Positions 56,674 to 64,000 of a stretch of 64,000 nucleotides of DNA are shown one piece after another. Where the stretch lies: assembly GCA_019119775.1 (NCBI GenBank), contig DWWL01000002.1:1-64000 (forward strand), read 5' to 3'. This stretch comes from Candidatus Lachnoclostridium pullistercoris. Its GTDB lineage: Bacteria; Bacillota; Clostridia; Lachnospirales; Lachnospiraceae. The stretch's first letter is position 1, and each line of letters opens with the position of its first letter. The position numbers and the translations under genes are program-made. The notes below the pieces were generated by a model, which was not told the DNA's origin, searched no databases, and saw only the letters and a list, made by a program, of their open reading frames with translations.

Positions 56674-58428
56674 ATGGAGCCATGCACCCGTTCTGCCGCA
56701 TCAGAAGAATATGTGGACTTTATCGTGGAACACAACAATTACTCCCGGGATCTTCTCTATGATCTGGCAGGCACCTCCTGCATTGACATCATCAGCCGGC
56801 AGTATGCCGTGGCCTATATTCCGGCAAACGAGGCACTTCCCATATCTCTCACCAGGTATTCTTATACGTCCATCCCAAAACTATACACGCTCCTCGACAC
56901 CTCCGCCCTGGAAGCCTCCGGGATCCTGACTGCCTACGCCCAGCCTGCCCTGGACACCGGCGGGGAAGGAGTGATGATCGGATTTGTGGACACAGGCATC
57001 AACTACTGCAGTCCTCTCTTCCAGGACCGGGGCGGCCGCACGCGGATCCTGGGGATCTGGGATCAGACGCTGCCGGCCGGGGACAGCACCAATTTTTTCT
57101 CTGACCTCTCCCCCTTTTCCGGCTTTTCCGACACCGCCTTCCTCTACGGCCGCCAGTTCACTGAGGAGGAGATCAATGCCGCCTTAGCCTCCGATTCTCC
57201 CCTGGATCTGGTCCCCACCACCGACGAGCTGGGACACGGCACCTTCTTAGCCGGCACCGCGGCGGGAAGCGAGACGGAGGACGGCTCTTTTTTCGGCGCC
57301 GCCCCGCTCTGCCGCATTGGCGTCGTCAAATGCCGGCCGGCCAAAAAATACCTGCGGGATTTCTACCTTCTCCCGGACGAAGCTGCCGCCTACCAGGAAA
57401 ACGACATTATGATGGGGTTAAAATACCTTCTTCTGCTGGCCGCCAGCCAGAGTATTCCTCTGGTGATCGTCATGGGGCTGGGAACCTCCCAGGGCAGCCA
57501 CGAAGGCACCTCGCCCCTGGGAAAAATGCTGGGGCAGCTGGCCGGCTATTCCGGCGTCATCCCCGTCCTGGCAGCCGGTAATGAAGCGGCCAAAAGCCGG
57601 CATTTTCTGGGATCCGTAGCCAAAGATGCGGAATACGAGGATGTGGAGCTGAGGGTTGCGGACGGGGAGCGAGGCTTCGTGCTGGAACTGTGGGCCAGAG
57701 ATCCAGAGCTTTACACCGTAGGTTTTCTCTCTCCCACCGGCGAGCGGATCTCCCGAATCCCCCTCACCTTCTCCGGGGATAACCAGATCCGCTTTCTCCT
57801 GGAGCAGACGGTCATCACCGTAAACTACATCAACGCCGAGTCCGGCTCCGGCAGCCAGCTGATCTTCATGCGCTTTGAAGCTCCCACCGCCGGCATCTGG
57901 CGGATCCGGGTCTACAGCAGCCTTTTTATCACCGGAGAATACCACATGTGGCTTCCCCCGGATACCTTCATCTCCGACGGCACCTTATTCCTCCGCTCAG
58001 ATCCGGACACCACAGTCACTGACCCGGCCAATTCGCCTCTTCCCATCACTGTGGGCGCCTACGATCACGCCGGGGGAGGCGTCTACCTAAACTCCGGCCG
58101 CGGCTTCTCCCGCAGCGGAAAGATCAAGCCTGAGCTGGTGGCTCCCGGCGTGGATGTGGCCGGCCCAGGACGCTCTCCCATCCCCTGTGAAACTCCCCCC
58201 TCCGCCCGCACCGGCACCTCAGCTGCCGCCGCCATCACCGCCGGAGCCGTCGCCGCCATCATGTCCTGGGGACTAAAAAACGGCCATCTTGAGATGACCG
58301 CTTCTGCTCCTGTAAAATCCTATCTGGTCCGGGGCGCCAGGAGAAATCCCGCCTACTCCTATCCCTCCAAAGAATGGGGGTACGGAGAGTTAGACCTTTA
58401 TCAGACATTTCTGCGCATGAGGGAGTAA
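56674..58428 (+). CDS. S8 subtilisin-family protease (Csp-like)
   Basis: 584 residues. Complete triad: Asp106 in GFVDTGINY, His188 in ELGHGTFLAGT, and Ser in RTGTSAAAAITAGAVAA near residue 525. A beta-rich insertion separates His and Ser. No signal peptide. The layout resembles clostridial CspBAC germination proteases that process the SleC pro-lysin. ATG 56674 is preferred (CGGAG just upstream), because the upstream ATG 56653 directly follows a SigE-like -10 string CATATAAT. Convergent with the clpX homologue, 5 nt apart. Confidence 0.85.
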   Translation: MEPCTRSAASEEYVDFIVEHNNYSRDLLYDLAGTSCIDIISRQYAVAYIPANEALPISLTRYSYTSIPKLYTLLDTSALEASGILTAYAQPALDTGGEGVMIGFVDTGINYCSPLFQDRGGRTRILGIWDQTLPAGDSTNFFSDLSPFSGFSDTAFLYGRQFTEEEINAALASDSPLDLVPTTDELGHGTFLAGTAAGSETEDGSFFGAAPLCRIGVVKCRPAKKYLRDFYLLPDEAAAYQENDIMMGLKYLLLLAASQSIPLVIVMGLGTSQGSHEGTSPLGKMLGQLAGYSGVIPVLAAGNEAAKSRHFLGSVAKDAEYEDVELRVADGERGFVLELWARDPELYTVGFLSPTGERISRIPLTFSGDNQIRFLLEQTVITVNYINAESGSGSQLIFMRFEAPTAGIWRIRVYSSLFITGEYHMWLPPDTFISDGTLFLRSDPDTTVTDPANSPLPITVGAYDHAGGGVYLNSGRGFSRSGKIKPELVAPGVDVAGPGRSPIPCETPPSARTGTSAAAAITAGAVAAIMSWGLKNGHLEMTASAPVKSYLVRGARRNPAYSYPSKEWGYGELDLYQTFLRMRE

Positions 58429-58433
58429 GCGTT

Positions 58434-59867
58434 TCAGCTCTCCTGCCCCAGAGGCACAAGCCCGCCCCGCATTTCGATCACCGGGCCGCCCCGCTTCTCC
58501 AGATATGCCCTGGTGATGATGACTGAGCCAATATCCGGATCCTTCGGAATCTCATACATGATGTCCAGCATGAACTCTTCCATGATCGCCCTCAGCGCCC
58601 TTGCGCCCGTATCCCGCTTCATGGCCTCCTCAGCGATCCACTCCAGGGCATCATCCTCAAACACCAGCTTTACCTCATCCAGAGCCAGCAGTTTTTCATA
58701 CTGGCGGACAATGGCATTTTTCGGCTCCTTAAGGATCTTCACCAGCAGATCCTTTGTCAGCTTCTGAAGCGTGACTGTGACCGGAAGTCTGCCCAGAAAC
58801 TCCGGGATCATGCCGAAGATCCGCAGGTCGGCGTTCGTCACTTTTGACAGAATATCGGGATCGCTGTCGTATTTGTCCTTTAAATCCGCGTCAAAGCCGA
58901 TGGAGGCTTTCTTTGTCAGCCGCTCCTTTATGATCTCTTCCAGATCAGGGAAAGCGCCGCCGCAGATAAAGAGGATATTGTCCGTGTTCACCGTCTCCAT
59001 GGGAGTGAGGGCATTTTTCTGGTTGGAGCCGACCGGCACTTCCACCCTGGCTCCCTCCAGCAGCTTTAAAAGCTCCTGCTGCACCGACTCGCCGCTCACA
59101 TCTCTGGTATTCATATTTTTCTTCTTGGCGATCTTGTCGATCTCATCGATAAACACGATTCCCCGCTCCGCCTTCGTCACGTCATTTCCGGCAGCGGCCA
59201 GCAGCTTCGAGATCACGCTCTCAATGTCATCCCCAATATATCCGGCCTCTGTCAGAGAGGTGGCGTCGGCGATGGCCAGGGGCACGTTTAACAGGCGGGC
59301 CAGAGTCCGCACCAGATAAGTTTTTCCGCTGCCTGTGGGGCCGATCATGAGAATGTTGGATTTCTCGATCCGCACGTCCCCGTCTGCCTCTCCCTTCGCA
59401 GCCATGTACACCCGCTTGTAGTGATTGTAGACCGCCACGGAGATTACCTTTTTGGCCTGGTCCTGGCCAATCACATACTCATCCAGCTTCTGTTTGATCA
59501 CGTGGGGAGCCGGGATATCCTTCAGCTCAAAGTCCACCTTCTTTTTGTCAGACGGCTTTTTGATCTTCTGCCGCTGGGGAATCCCGTTTTCCGGAATATT
59601 CATATTCTTCAGGTCGCTGAAATTTAAGTTCATGTACGGCATGTTCTGGATCTTTGACCAGTCCAGGCTGCCGTTAGTGACAGAATCAAACGCCTTCTGC
59701 ATACAGTCGTGGCACAGGTACATATTTCCCGGCATGGTAATCATGGGGCCCGCCTTGCTCTCCGGCCTGCGGCACACGTAGCAGATTTTCTCGTACTCTT
59801 CCTCCCCGTTTGGGGAAGACGGATTTTTATCTTCTCTCTCTAACCTGTCTTTCTCTTTATCGTCCAA
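58434..59867 (-). CDS. clpX: ClpX-family AAA+ unfoldase
   Basis: 477 residues. The N-terminal Cys4 zinc domain (CYVCRRPES...CHDCMQKAF) is followed by AAA+ Walker A GPTGSGKT, pore loop GYIGDDIE (usually GYVGEDVE), Walker B FIDEIDK and a sensor region (IPEFLGRLPVTVTLQ). The ClpP-docking IGF loop is present (ASIGFDA). It is longer than usual ClpX (about 420-430) and not next to clpP or lon, so it may be a second ClpX-like unfoldase. Start is TTG 59867 with GGAGG 8 nt upstream. DUF1275 gene 21 nt upstream. Confidence 0.9.
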   Translation of the reverse strand: MDDKEKDRLEREDKNPSSPNGEEEYEKICYVCRRPESKAGPMITMPGNMYLCHDCMQKAFDSVTNGSLDWSKIQNMPYMNLNFSDLKNMNIPENGIPQRQKIKKPSDKKKVDFELKDIPAPHVIKQKLDEYVIGQDQAKKVISVAVYNHYKRVYMAAKGEADGDVRIEKSNILMIGPTGSGKTYLVRTLARLLNVPLAIADATSLTEAGYIGDDIESVISKLLAAAGNDVTKAERGIVFIDEIDKIAKKKNMNTRDVSGESVQQELLKLLEGARVEVPVGSNQKNALTPMETVNTDNILFICGGAFPDLEEIIKERLTKKASIGFDADLKDKYDSDPDILSKVTNADLRIFGMIPEFLGRLPVTVTLQKLTKDLLVKILKEPKNAIVRQYEKLLALDEVKLVFEDDALEWIAEEAMKRDTGARALRAIMEEFMLDIMYEIPKDPDIGSVIITRAYLEKRGGPVIEMRGGLVPLGQES

Positions 59868-59888
59868 ACTATTGTCCTCCGTTCTCTC

Positions 59889-60578
59889 TTATGAAACTGT
59901 CAGCTTTTCCTCTGCCGTCCCGGCCTCCGACACCGCGATCAGCCCGGCTGTGACAGCCAGCGGAGCGGCACAGAGCCAGACGCTCCTCGTTCCCCAGAAA
60001 AGCCCCGCGATGTAGCCGATGAGCACTCCAACATGAAAATACAGAAGCGTTCCCCCGAAAAACAGCGCTTTTTCCAGAGCTTTTGCCCGCCCGGCCTCAT
60101 TCTTCCCGCTGATCAGGTATTCTGTGAACGCAGTCACCGTCATTTTCAGATTGTTGGTGGAAAATACCGTGGCACTCACATACCCTTTTGCCCCTTTAAA
60201 TACGCACCACTGGAAAGAGGAGGCAAAAAAGATGGGATACAGAGCGATAAACGGGTTGGCCGTCTCCGGAATCGCTCCCACCGCAGCCACTGCGGCCAGA
60301 TCAATCAGTATCGCGCCGTATTCCAGATTAAGGCTGGTGCGCTTCTCCAGGATCACAAACACCACCATGGCCGCCATATAAAAAACAAGCGCCAGCACCC
60401 GCAGGGAAATCTCCCCCGGATCTTTCCCCAAAAGGTCACACATCAGATCGATCAGATTTGCCGTCTGCGCTGAGGCAAAGACCCCCATTCGGCTGATAAT
60501 GGCGTACACTCCAAGCATTCCTCCGCACAGAGCCATCATGTGATGGATCTGCACTCCGTATCTGCGTTCTCTTTCCAC
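59889..60578 (-). CDS. DUF1275 (YoaK-type) membrane protein
   Basis: 229 residues, six to seven membrane helices. The DUF1275 pattern is ISRMGVFASAQTANLIDLM, then FQWCVFKGAKGYVSATVFSTNNL. Function of the family is unknown. Start is GTG at 60578 after AGGAGG. Upstream of the clpX homologue on the same strand, 21 nt apart, so probably one transcript. Confidence 0.85.
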   Translation of the reverse strand: MERERRYGVQIHHMMALCGGMLGVYAIISRMGVFASAQTANLIDLMCDLLGKDPGEISLRVLALVFYMAAMVVFVILEKRTSLNLEYGAILIDLAAVAAVGAIPETANPFIALYPIFFASSFQWCVFKGAKGYVSATVFSTNNLKMTVTAFTEYLISGKNEAGRAKALEKALFFGGTLLYFHVGVLIGYIAGLFWGTRSVWLCAAPLAVTAGLIAVSEAGTAEEKLTVS

Positions 60579-60720
60579 TGCTTCTCATCCTCCTTGACTG
60601 CTCATTATTATATAACAGGGCAGGAGCCTTTTGCAATGGCGTTTTCACAGGCTTCCGTTTCGTGATCTCATCACAGAAACCGCCTGCCGCCTCTGATATA
60701 CTGTGATCAATGTCAAATGC

Positions 60721-60755
60721 CGCGGGCGGCAGGCCGAATATCCCTGCCGCCCGCG
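60721..60755 (+). other. Leader hairpin before the ferredoxin gene
   Basis: Perfect 13-bp arms CGCGGGCGGCAGG and CCTGCCGCCCGCG around a 9-nt loop, ending 5 nt before GGAG. A -10-like TATACT lies at about 60697. CCGCCTGCCGCC further upstream repeats one arm. It could shield or pace ribosome loading. Confidence 0.5.
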
Positions 60756-60771
60756 AAAAAGGAGAACTGTC

Positions 60772-60990
60772 ATGAGTGAAGCAAAAACACAGAGAAAAAA
60801 GAAACGGGCGTTTGTGGATCAGTCCCTCTGCGTGGCCTGCGGCTGCTGCGTGAAGGTCTGCCCCTTAGGCGCCATTGAGATCTGGAAAGGCATCGCCGCC
60901 AAAGTGTCAGAGCGGTGCGTTGGCTGCGGAAAATGCGCGGCTGAATGTCCGGCCTCTGTCATCACAGTCCGGGAGGTGAGCGGCGTATGA
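60772..60990 (+). CDS. 2[4Fe-4S] ferredoxin
   Basis: 72 residues with two CxxCxxCxxxCP clusters: CVACGCCVKVCP and CVGCGKCAAECP. A small cytosolic electron carrier. ATG at 60772 follows AAGGAGA; the longer frame from 60703 includes the leader hairpin. Its stop overlaps the start of the next gene (ATGA). Confidence 0.93.
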   Translation: MSEAKTQRKKKRAFVDQSLCVACGCCVKVCPLGAIEIWKGIAAKVSERCVGCGKCAAECPASVITVREVSGV

Positions 60991-61571
60991 AATCTGTGAA
61001 AAAGAAATGGTATGACTATCTGTGGATCCTGTCCCTGACGTATCTGATTCTGGGATTTTTTAATATTCTGTTTGCATGGCTGGGACTTTTATGCTTTTTT
61101 ATCCCCCTGATCATTTCCATCGCATCCGGAACGAAGACCTACTGCAACCGCTACTGCGGGCGCGGACAGCTGTTTGGCCTTCTCGGCGGCCGCTTCGGCC
61201 TCTCCCGCCGCAGGGACATTCCCGGATGGATGAAAAGCAAAGCCTTCCGCTACGGCTTTCTCATCTTTTTCCTGGTCATGTTCATCCAGATGCTCTGGAA
61301 CACCTGGCTGGTATTTTCCGGCGCTTCCACGCTGAAGCAGGCCGTCACCCTTCTCTGGACCTTCCGCCTGCCCTGGCACTGGGCCTACCACGGCACGCCG
61401 ATCCACCCGGGCGTCGTCCAGTTTGCGTTCGGCTTCTACAGCGTGATGCTCACCTCCACCGTGCTGGGCCTGATCACCATGCTCCTCTTCAAGCCCCGCT
61501 CCTGGTGCGTGTACTGCCCCATGGGCACCATGACGCAGCTGATCTGCCGGGCGAAGGCCGGCAGAGAATAG
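60987..61571 (+). CDS. Membrane 4Fe-4S protein (NapH/polyferredoxin-like)
   Basis: 194 residues, four membrane helices, and two Cys groups facing the same side: YCNRYCGRGQ and CVYCPMGTMTQLIC, as in NapH/CcoG-type membrane iron-sulfur proteins. Overlaps the ferredoxin gene by 4 nt (GGGAGGTGAG is its ribosome site), so it is probably the ferredoxin's membrane partner. Redox partner and pathway unknown. Confidence 0.8.
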   Translation: MKSVKKKWYDYLWILSLTYLILGFFNILFAWLGLLCFFIPLIISIASGTKTYCNRYCGRGQLFGLLGGRFGLSRRRDIPGWMKSKAFRYGFLIFFLVMFIQMLWNTWLVFSGASTLKQAVTLLWTFRLPWHWAYHGTPIHPGVVQFAFGFYSVMLTSTVLGLITMLLFKPRSWCVYCPMGTMTQLICRAKAGRE

Positions 61572-61628
61572 GGGCCCGTGTAAAAACACAGGCCGGGAAG
61601 AGAATAGGGGCTGCTCCGCCCCGAATAC

Positions 61629-61665
61629 AAAGAGCGGCTCCCCCGCCGCAGGGAAGCCGCTCTTT
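61629..61665. terminator. Bidirectional terminator
   Basis: AAAGAGCGGCT (61629-61639) with AGCCGCTCTTT (61655-61665). Between the membrane iron-sulfur gene and yajC, which converge. Confidence 0.8.
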
Positions 61666-61678
61666 CTGTTACCGGATT

Positions 61679-61951
61679 TTATGCCTCCGGCTTTTCTATC
61701 TCAACGATAGCTGCCTTCTGCATGGGGATCCGGCAGTTCTTGTTGCTGCCAAATTCTACGATAACCGTGTCCTCGGTCATATCGATGATCACTCCGTAAA
61801 AGCCGCTGCTGGTCAGTACGCTGTCGCCTACAGCCACGCTGGCGAGAAGCTCGTCTCTTTTCTTCTTCTCCTTGTTCTGAGGTCTGATGACCATGAAGTA
61901 CATCAAAGCGGCAAAGAAAATAATGTACCCGATTAACACAACACCATTCAT
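61679..61951 (-). CDS. yajC: Preprotein translocase subunit YajC
   Basis: 90 residues. One N-terminal membrane helix (LIGYIIFFAALMYFMVIRPQ) with the YajC hallmark FMVIRPQNKEKKKRDELLAS, then VAVGDSVLTSSGFYGVI. Accessory protein of SecDF. ATG at 61951 with AGGAGG. Follows tgt, as in many Firmicutes. Confidence 0.94.
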   Translation of the reverse strand: MNGVVLIGYIIFFAALMYFMVIRPQNKEKKKRDELLASVAVGDSVLTSSGFYGVIIDMTEDTVIVEFGSNKNCRIPMQKAAIVEIEKPEA

Positions 61952-61995
61952 TAAAAAAATCCTCCTTGTTCGCGTCCTGCGCCTTGCCCGGACCG

Positions 61996-63144
61996 CTATG
62001 CGTTTTCTTTCTGGCCTCTCGTCATACCTTCCAGTTTTTCCTTCTTGTACTCGGCATAACGGTGGTTCTCGATTGCATCGCGAATCTCTTCCATCATTTT
62101 ATTATAAAAGTACAAATTATGCAATACACATAATCGCATCCCCAGCATTTCTTTTGCCTTCAGCAGATGGCGGATATAGGCCCTGCTGTAAGAGCGGCAG
62201 GCCGGGCACTGGCATCCTTCCTCGATAGGCCTGGGATCCAGCTCATATTTGGCGTTGAACAGGTTCAGCTTTCCGTGGTTGGTGTAAACGTGTCCGTGAC
62301 GCCCGTTTCTGGACGGATAAACGCAGTCGAAAAAGTCCACTCCCCGGTCCACTGCCTCCAGAATGTTCGCCGGCGTCCCCACTCCCATCAGATAGGTGGG
62401 CTTATTCTCCGGCAGATGGGGGACCACCTCGTCCAGAATATGGTACATTTCCTCGTGCGTCTCCCCCACGGCCAATCCTCCCACGGCGTAGCCGTCCAGA
62501 TCCATTTCCGAGATCTGCTCCGCGTGGGCGATCCGGATATCCGGGAAAATAGCTCCCTGATTGATTCCAAACAGCAGCTGGTGGGGGTTGACCGTGTCTT
62601 CCAGACTGTTTAACCTCTCCATCTCCGCCTTGCAGCGGGCCAGCCACCTTGTGGTGCGGGCCACGGAATTTTCCACATACCCGCGGTCTGCCAGTGCCGG
62701 AATGCACTCGTCAAAAGCCATGGCAATGGTAGAACCCAGATTGGACTGGATCTGCATGCTCTCCTCCGGCCCCATGAAGATCTTGTGGCCGTCGATGTGG
62801 GAATTGAACCACACGCCCTCTTCCCTGATCTTTCTGAGCCCCGTCAGGGAAAACACCTGGAATCCGCCGGAATCTGTGAGAATGGGCCGGTCCCAGTTCA
62901 TAAACTTGTGAAGGCCGCCGAACTGCTTGATCAGCTTATCTCCCGTTCTTACATGGAGATGGTAGGTGTTGGACAGCTCCACCTGGGTGCCGATGGCCCG
63001 CAGATCGTCCGTGGAAACCGCGCCTTTGATGGCGCCCACCGTTCCCACATTCATGAACACCGGCGTCTGGATGGTGCCGTGGACCGTGGTCATCTCCGCC
63101 CGCTTGGCGCGGCCGTCCTTCGCGATAATTTTATATTCTGCCAT
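61996..63144 (-). CDS. tgt: Queuine tRNA-ribosyltransferase
   Basis: 382 residues. Exchanges guanine-34 for preQ1/queuine in tRNAs. Motifs are GGFQVFSLTGLRKI, the nucleophile region YLMGVGTPANILEAVDRGVDFFDCVYPSRNGRHG, and the zinc site CQCPACRSYSRAYIRHLLKAKEMLG read in two parts with a late His. ATG at 63144 after AGGAGGAAAG. Between secF and yajC. Confidence 0.95.
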   Translation of the reverse strand: MAEYKIIAKDGRAKRAEMTTVHGTIQTPVFMNVGTVGAIKGAVSTDDLRAIGTQVELSNTYHLHVRTGDKLIKQFGGLHKFMNWDRPILTDSGGFQVFSLTGLRKIREEGVWFNSHIDGHKIFMGPEESMQIQSNLGSTIAMAFDECIPALADRGYVENSVARTTRWLARCKAEMERLNSLEDTVNPHQLLFGINQGAIFPDIRIAHAEQISEMDLDGYAVGGLAVGETHEEMYHILDEVVPHLPENKPTYLMGVGTPANILEAVDRGVDFFDCVYPSRNGRHGHVYTNHGKLNLFNAKYELDPRPIEEGCQCPACRSYSRAYIRHLLKAKEMLGMRLCVLHNLYFYNKMMEEIRDAIENHRYAEYKKEKLEGMTRGQKENA

Positions 63145-63181
63145 TCTTTCCTCCTGATCTTCCTGTGCGCCCCTCAGACGG

Positions 63182-64000
63182 TCATTCGCCGGCCTTCGCC
63201 TGTTTTCTCCTGCTTCCCGCCGTCATCACGTACCAGAGCGGACCGGTGATGCACACAGAGGAGAAAGCTCCGCAGACAATGCCCGTCATCAGCGGAAGGG
63301 CAAATTCTCTGATGGTGGAAACTCCCATCAGATATAGTACAAATACCATGATAAACGTGGTCAAAGACGTATTGATGCTCCTGGTAAAGGTCTGGGTGAT
63401 GCTCTCGTTCACCAGCTCCGCCAGATCTTTCTTCCGGCCGGCCGTCTTTAAATTCTCCCGGATCCGGTCAAAGATCACGATCGTCGCGTTGATGGAATAT
63501 CCCACGATCGTCAGCATGCAGGCGATGAAGTTCGATCCCACAGACCAGCGCAGCACCGCGTAGCCGGTGGCCACCACAGCCACATCATGGACCAGAGCCA
63601 GCACCGCGCTGGCGGCAAAACGGATATTTTTAAAGCGGAGCCAGATATAGATCAGCATGCAGACCGTGGCGATCACCACGGCTGTCACCGCGTCATTTCT
63701 CATCTCGGAGCTGATCGCTCCGGAAATGCTCTCCGCCGTGATCTTCTCCTCATCCACGCCGAAATTGTCGGCCAGCAGCTGATTCAGCTGCTCTCTCTCC
63801 TCCACGGAGAGCGTTCTGGTACGGATGATCACCTCATTGCTTCCTTCCACCTTCTGAGTCTGTACATCCGCGTCCCCGGTCACTTCCTCCACCAGAGGCA
63901 CTACCTGATCAGAGATCTCATCCAGCGACAGATCCTCGTTAAACGTCACATTGGTGGAAGTTCCGCCCATAAACTCCATGCTGTAGTTAAACGCTCCGCG
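63182..64000 (-). CDS. secF: Protein translocase SecF (or C-terminal half of SecDF), 5' end beyond window
   Basis: At least 273 residues; the frame stays open to the window edge with no start. The visible part has EFMGGTSTNVTF (first extracytoplasmic region), five to six membrane helices, and SecF motifs VALVHDVAVVATGYAVL-like SAVLALVHDVAVV, VGYSINATIVIFDRIREN and ITQTFTRSINTSLTT. Drives late steps of secretion using proton or sodium flow. Whether it is separate or fused to SecD cannot be seen. Upstream of tgt-yajC on the same strand. Confidence 0.92.
   Translation of the reverse strand, partial: RGAFNYSMEFMGGTSTNVTFNEDLSLDEISDQVVPLVEEVTGDADVQTQKVEGSNEVIIRTRTLSVEEREQLNQLLADNFGVDEEKITAESISGAISSEMRNDAVTAVVIATVCMLIYIWLRFKNIRFAASAVLALVHDVAVVATGYAVLRWSVGSNFIACMLTIVGYSINATIVIFDRIRENLKTAGRKKDLAELVNESITQTFTRSINTSLTTFIMVFVLYLMGVSTIREFALPLMTGIVCGAFSSVCITGPLWYVMTAGSRRKQAKAGE

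Noticed and set aside
1..64000. tRNA, rRNA or other classic RNA genes
   Set aside because: None recognised by eye apart from the T-box; a covariance-model scan would be needed to exclude small ones.

Overview
The window looks like part of a Lachnospiraceae-type Firmicute chromosome (Clostridium cluster XIVa, GC-rich branch). Evidence is the mostly GC-rich coding sequence, AGGAGG-type ribosome sites, spore genes (SpoIIID, a CotS-like coat kinase homologue, a CspBAC-like subtilase, a PdaB-like deacetylase), an archaeal-type prolyl-tRNA synthetase behind a T-box, and an HD-type (p)ppGpp hydrolase. I saw no rRNA, tRNA, CRISPR array or intact transposon. The species cannot be named from the sequence alone.

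Layout. 1-13.8 kb: housekeeping and envelope genes (BlaI-type repressor, acyltransferase, phosphoglucomutase, CCA transferase, T-box/proS, deacetylase, HD hydrolase, DUF3810 protease-like protein, signal peptidase I). 13.8-18.1 kb: an AT-rich island with a decayed Fic gene, an Xre regulator and a large exported cell-wall-binding protein. 18.2-21 kb: rpiB, aroC and a lactonase-family beta-propeller. 21.1-28.5 kb: a polyamine operon (Xre-cupin regulator, potA, potB and a potC-potD fusion) running directly into hsdM-hsdS without hsdR. 28.6-32.3 kb: lipoprotein, MerR regulator, paired chromate transporters and a Pro/Glu/Lys repeat protein. 32.3-38.1 kb: serine hydrolase, anion transporter, LysR, MATE pump and MarR. 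38.3-41.6 kb: spoIIID, a HEPN/MNT toxin-antitoxin pair between two perfect 40-bp direct repeats, an alkylsulfatase-like metallo-beta-lactamase and a TPR-like protein. 41.7-55.9 kb: a 13-gene LacI-controlled operon. 56-64 kb: lspA, subtilase, clpX homologue, DUF1275, ferredoxin pair, yajC, tgt and secF.

The most coherent system is the 54.7-41.8 kb operon. A NitT/TauT-type ABC importer (lipoprotein, two permeases, two ATPases) is followed by two dehydrogenases, two class II aldolases, a mutarotase-like protein, a PPi-type phosphofructokinase homologue, a divergent triose-phosphate isomerase and a LarA-family protein. All lie behind one promoter with a perfect 12-bp LacI-type operator shared with the divergent regulator. 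The two ATPases are unequal in complementary ways: one lacks the canonical signature motif, the other lacks the H-loop histidine. This predicts one canonical and one degenerate ATP site. The operon could carry out import and complete conversion of an unidentified carbohydrate-like compound to triose phosphates.

A second novelty is non-coding. Three copies of a three-hairpin element (about 3.6, 12.9 and 31.3 kb) have unrelated stem sequences but the same fold. Each has a 19-20 bp outer stem, a GT/WAA internal loop, an inner stem capped by CTCG, then two more hairpins. The stems covary. A separate short hairpin occurs three times immediately after the T-tract of a terminator.
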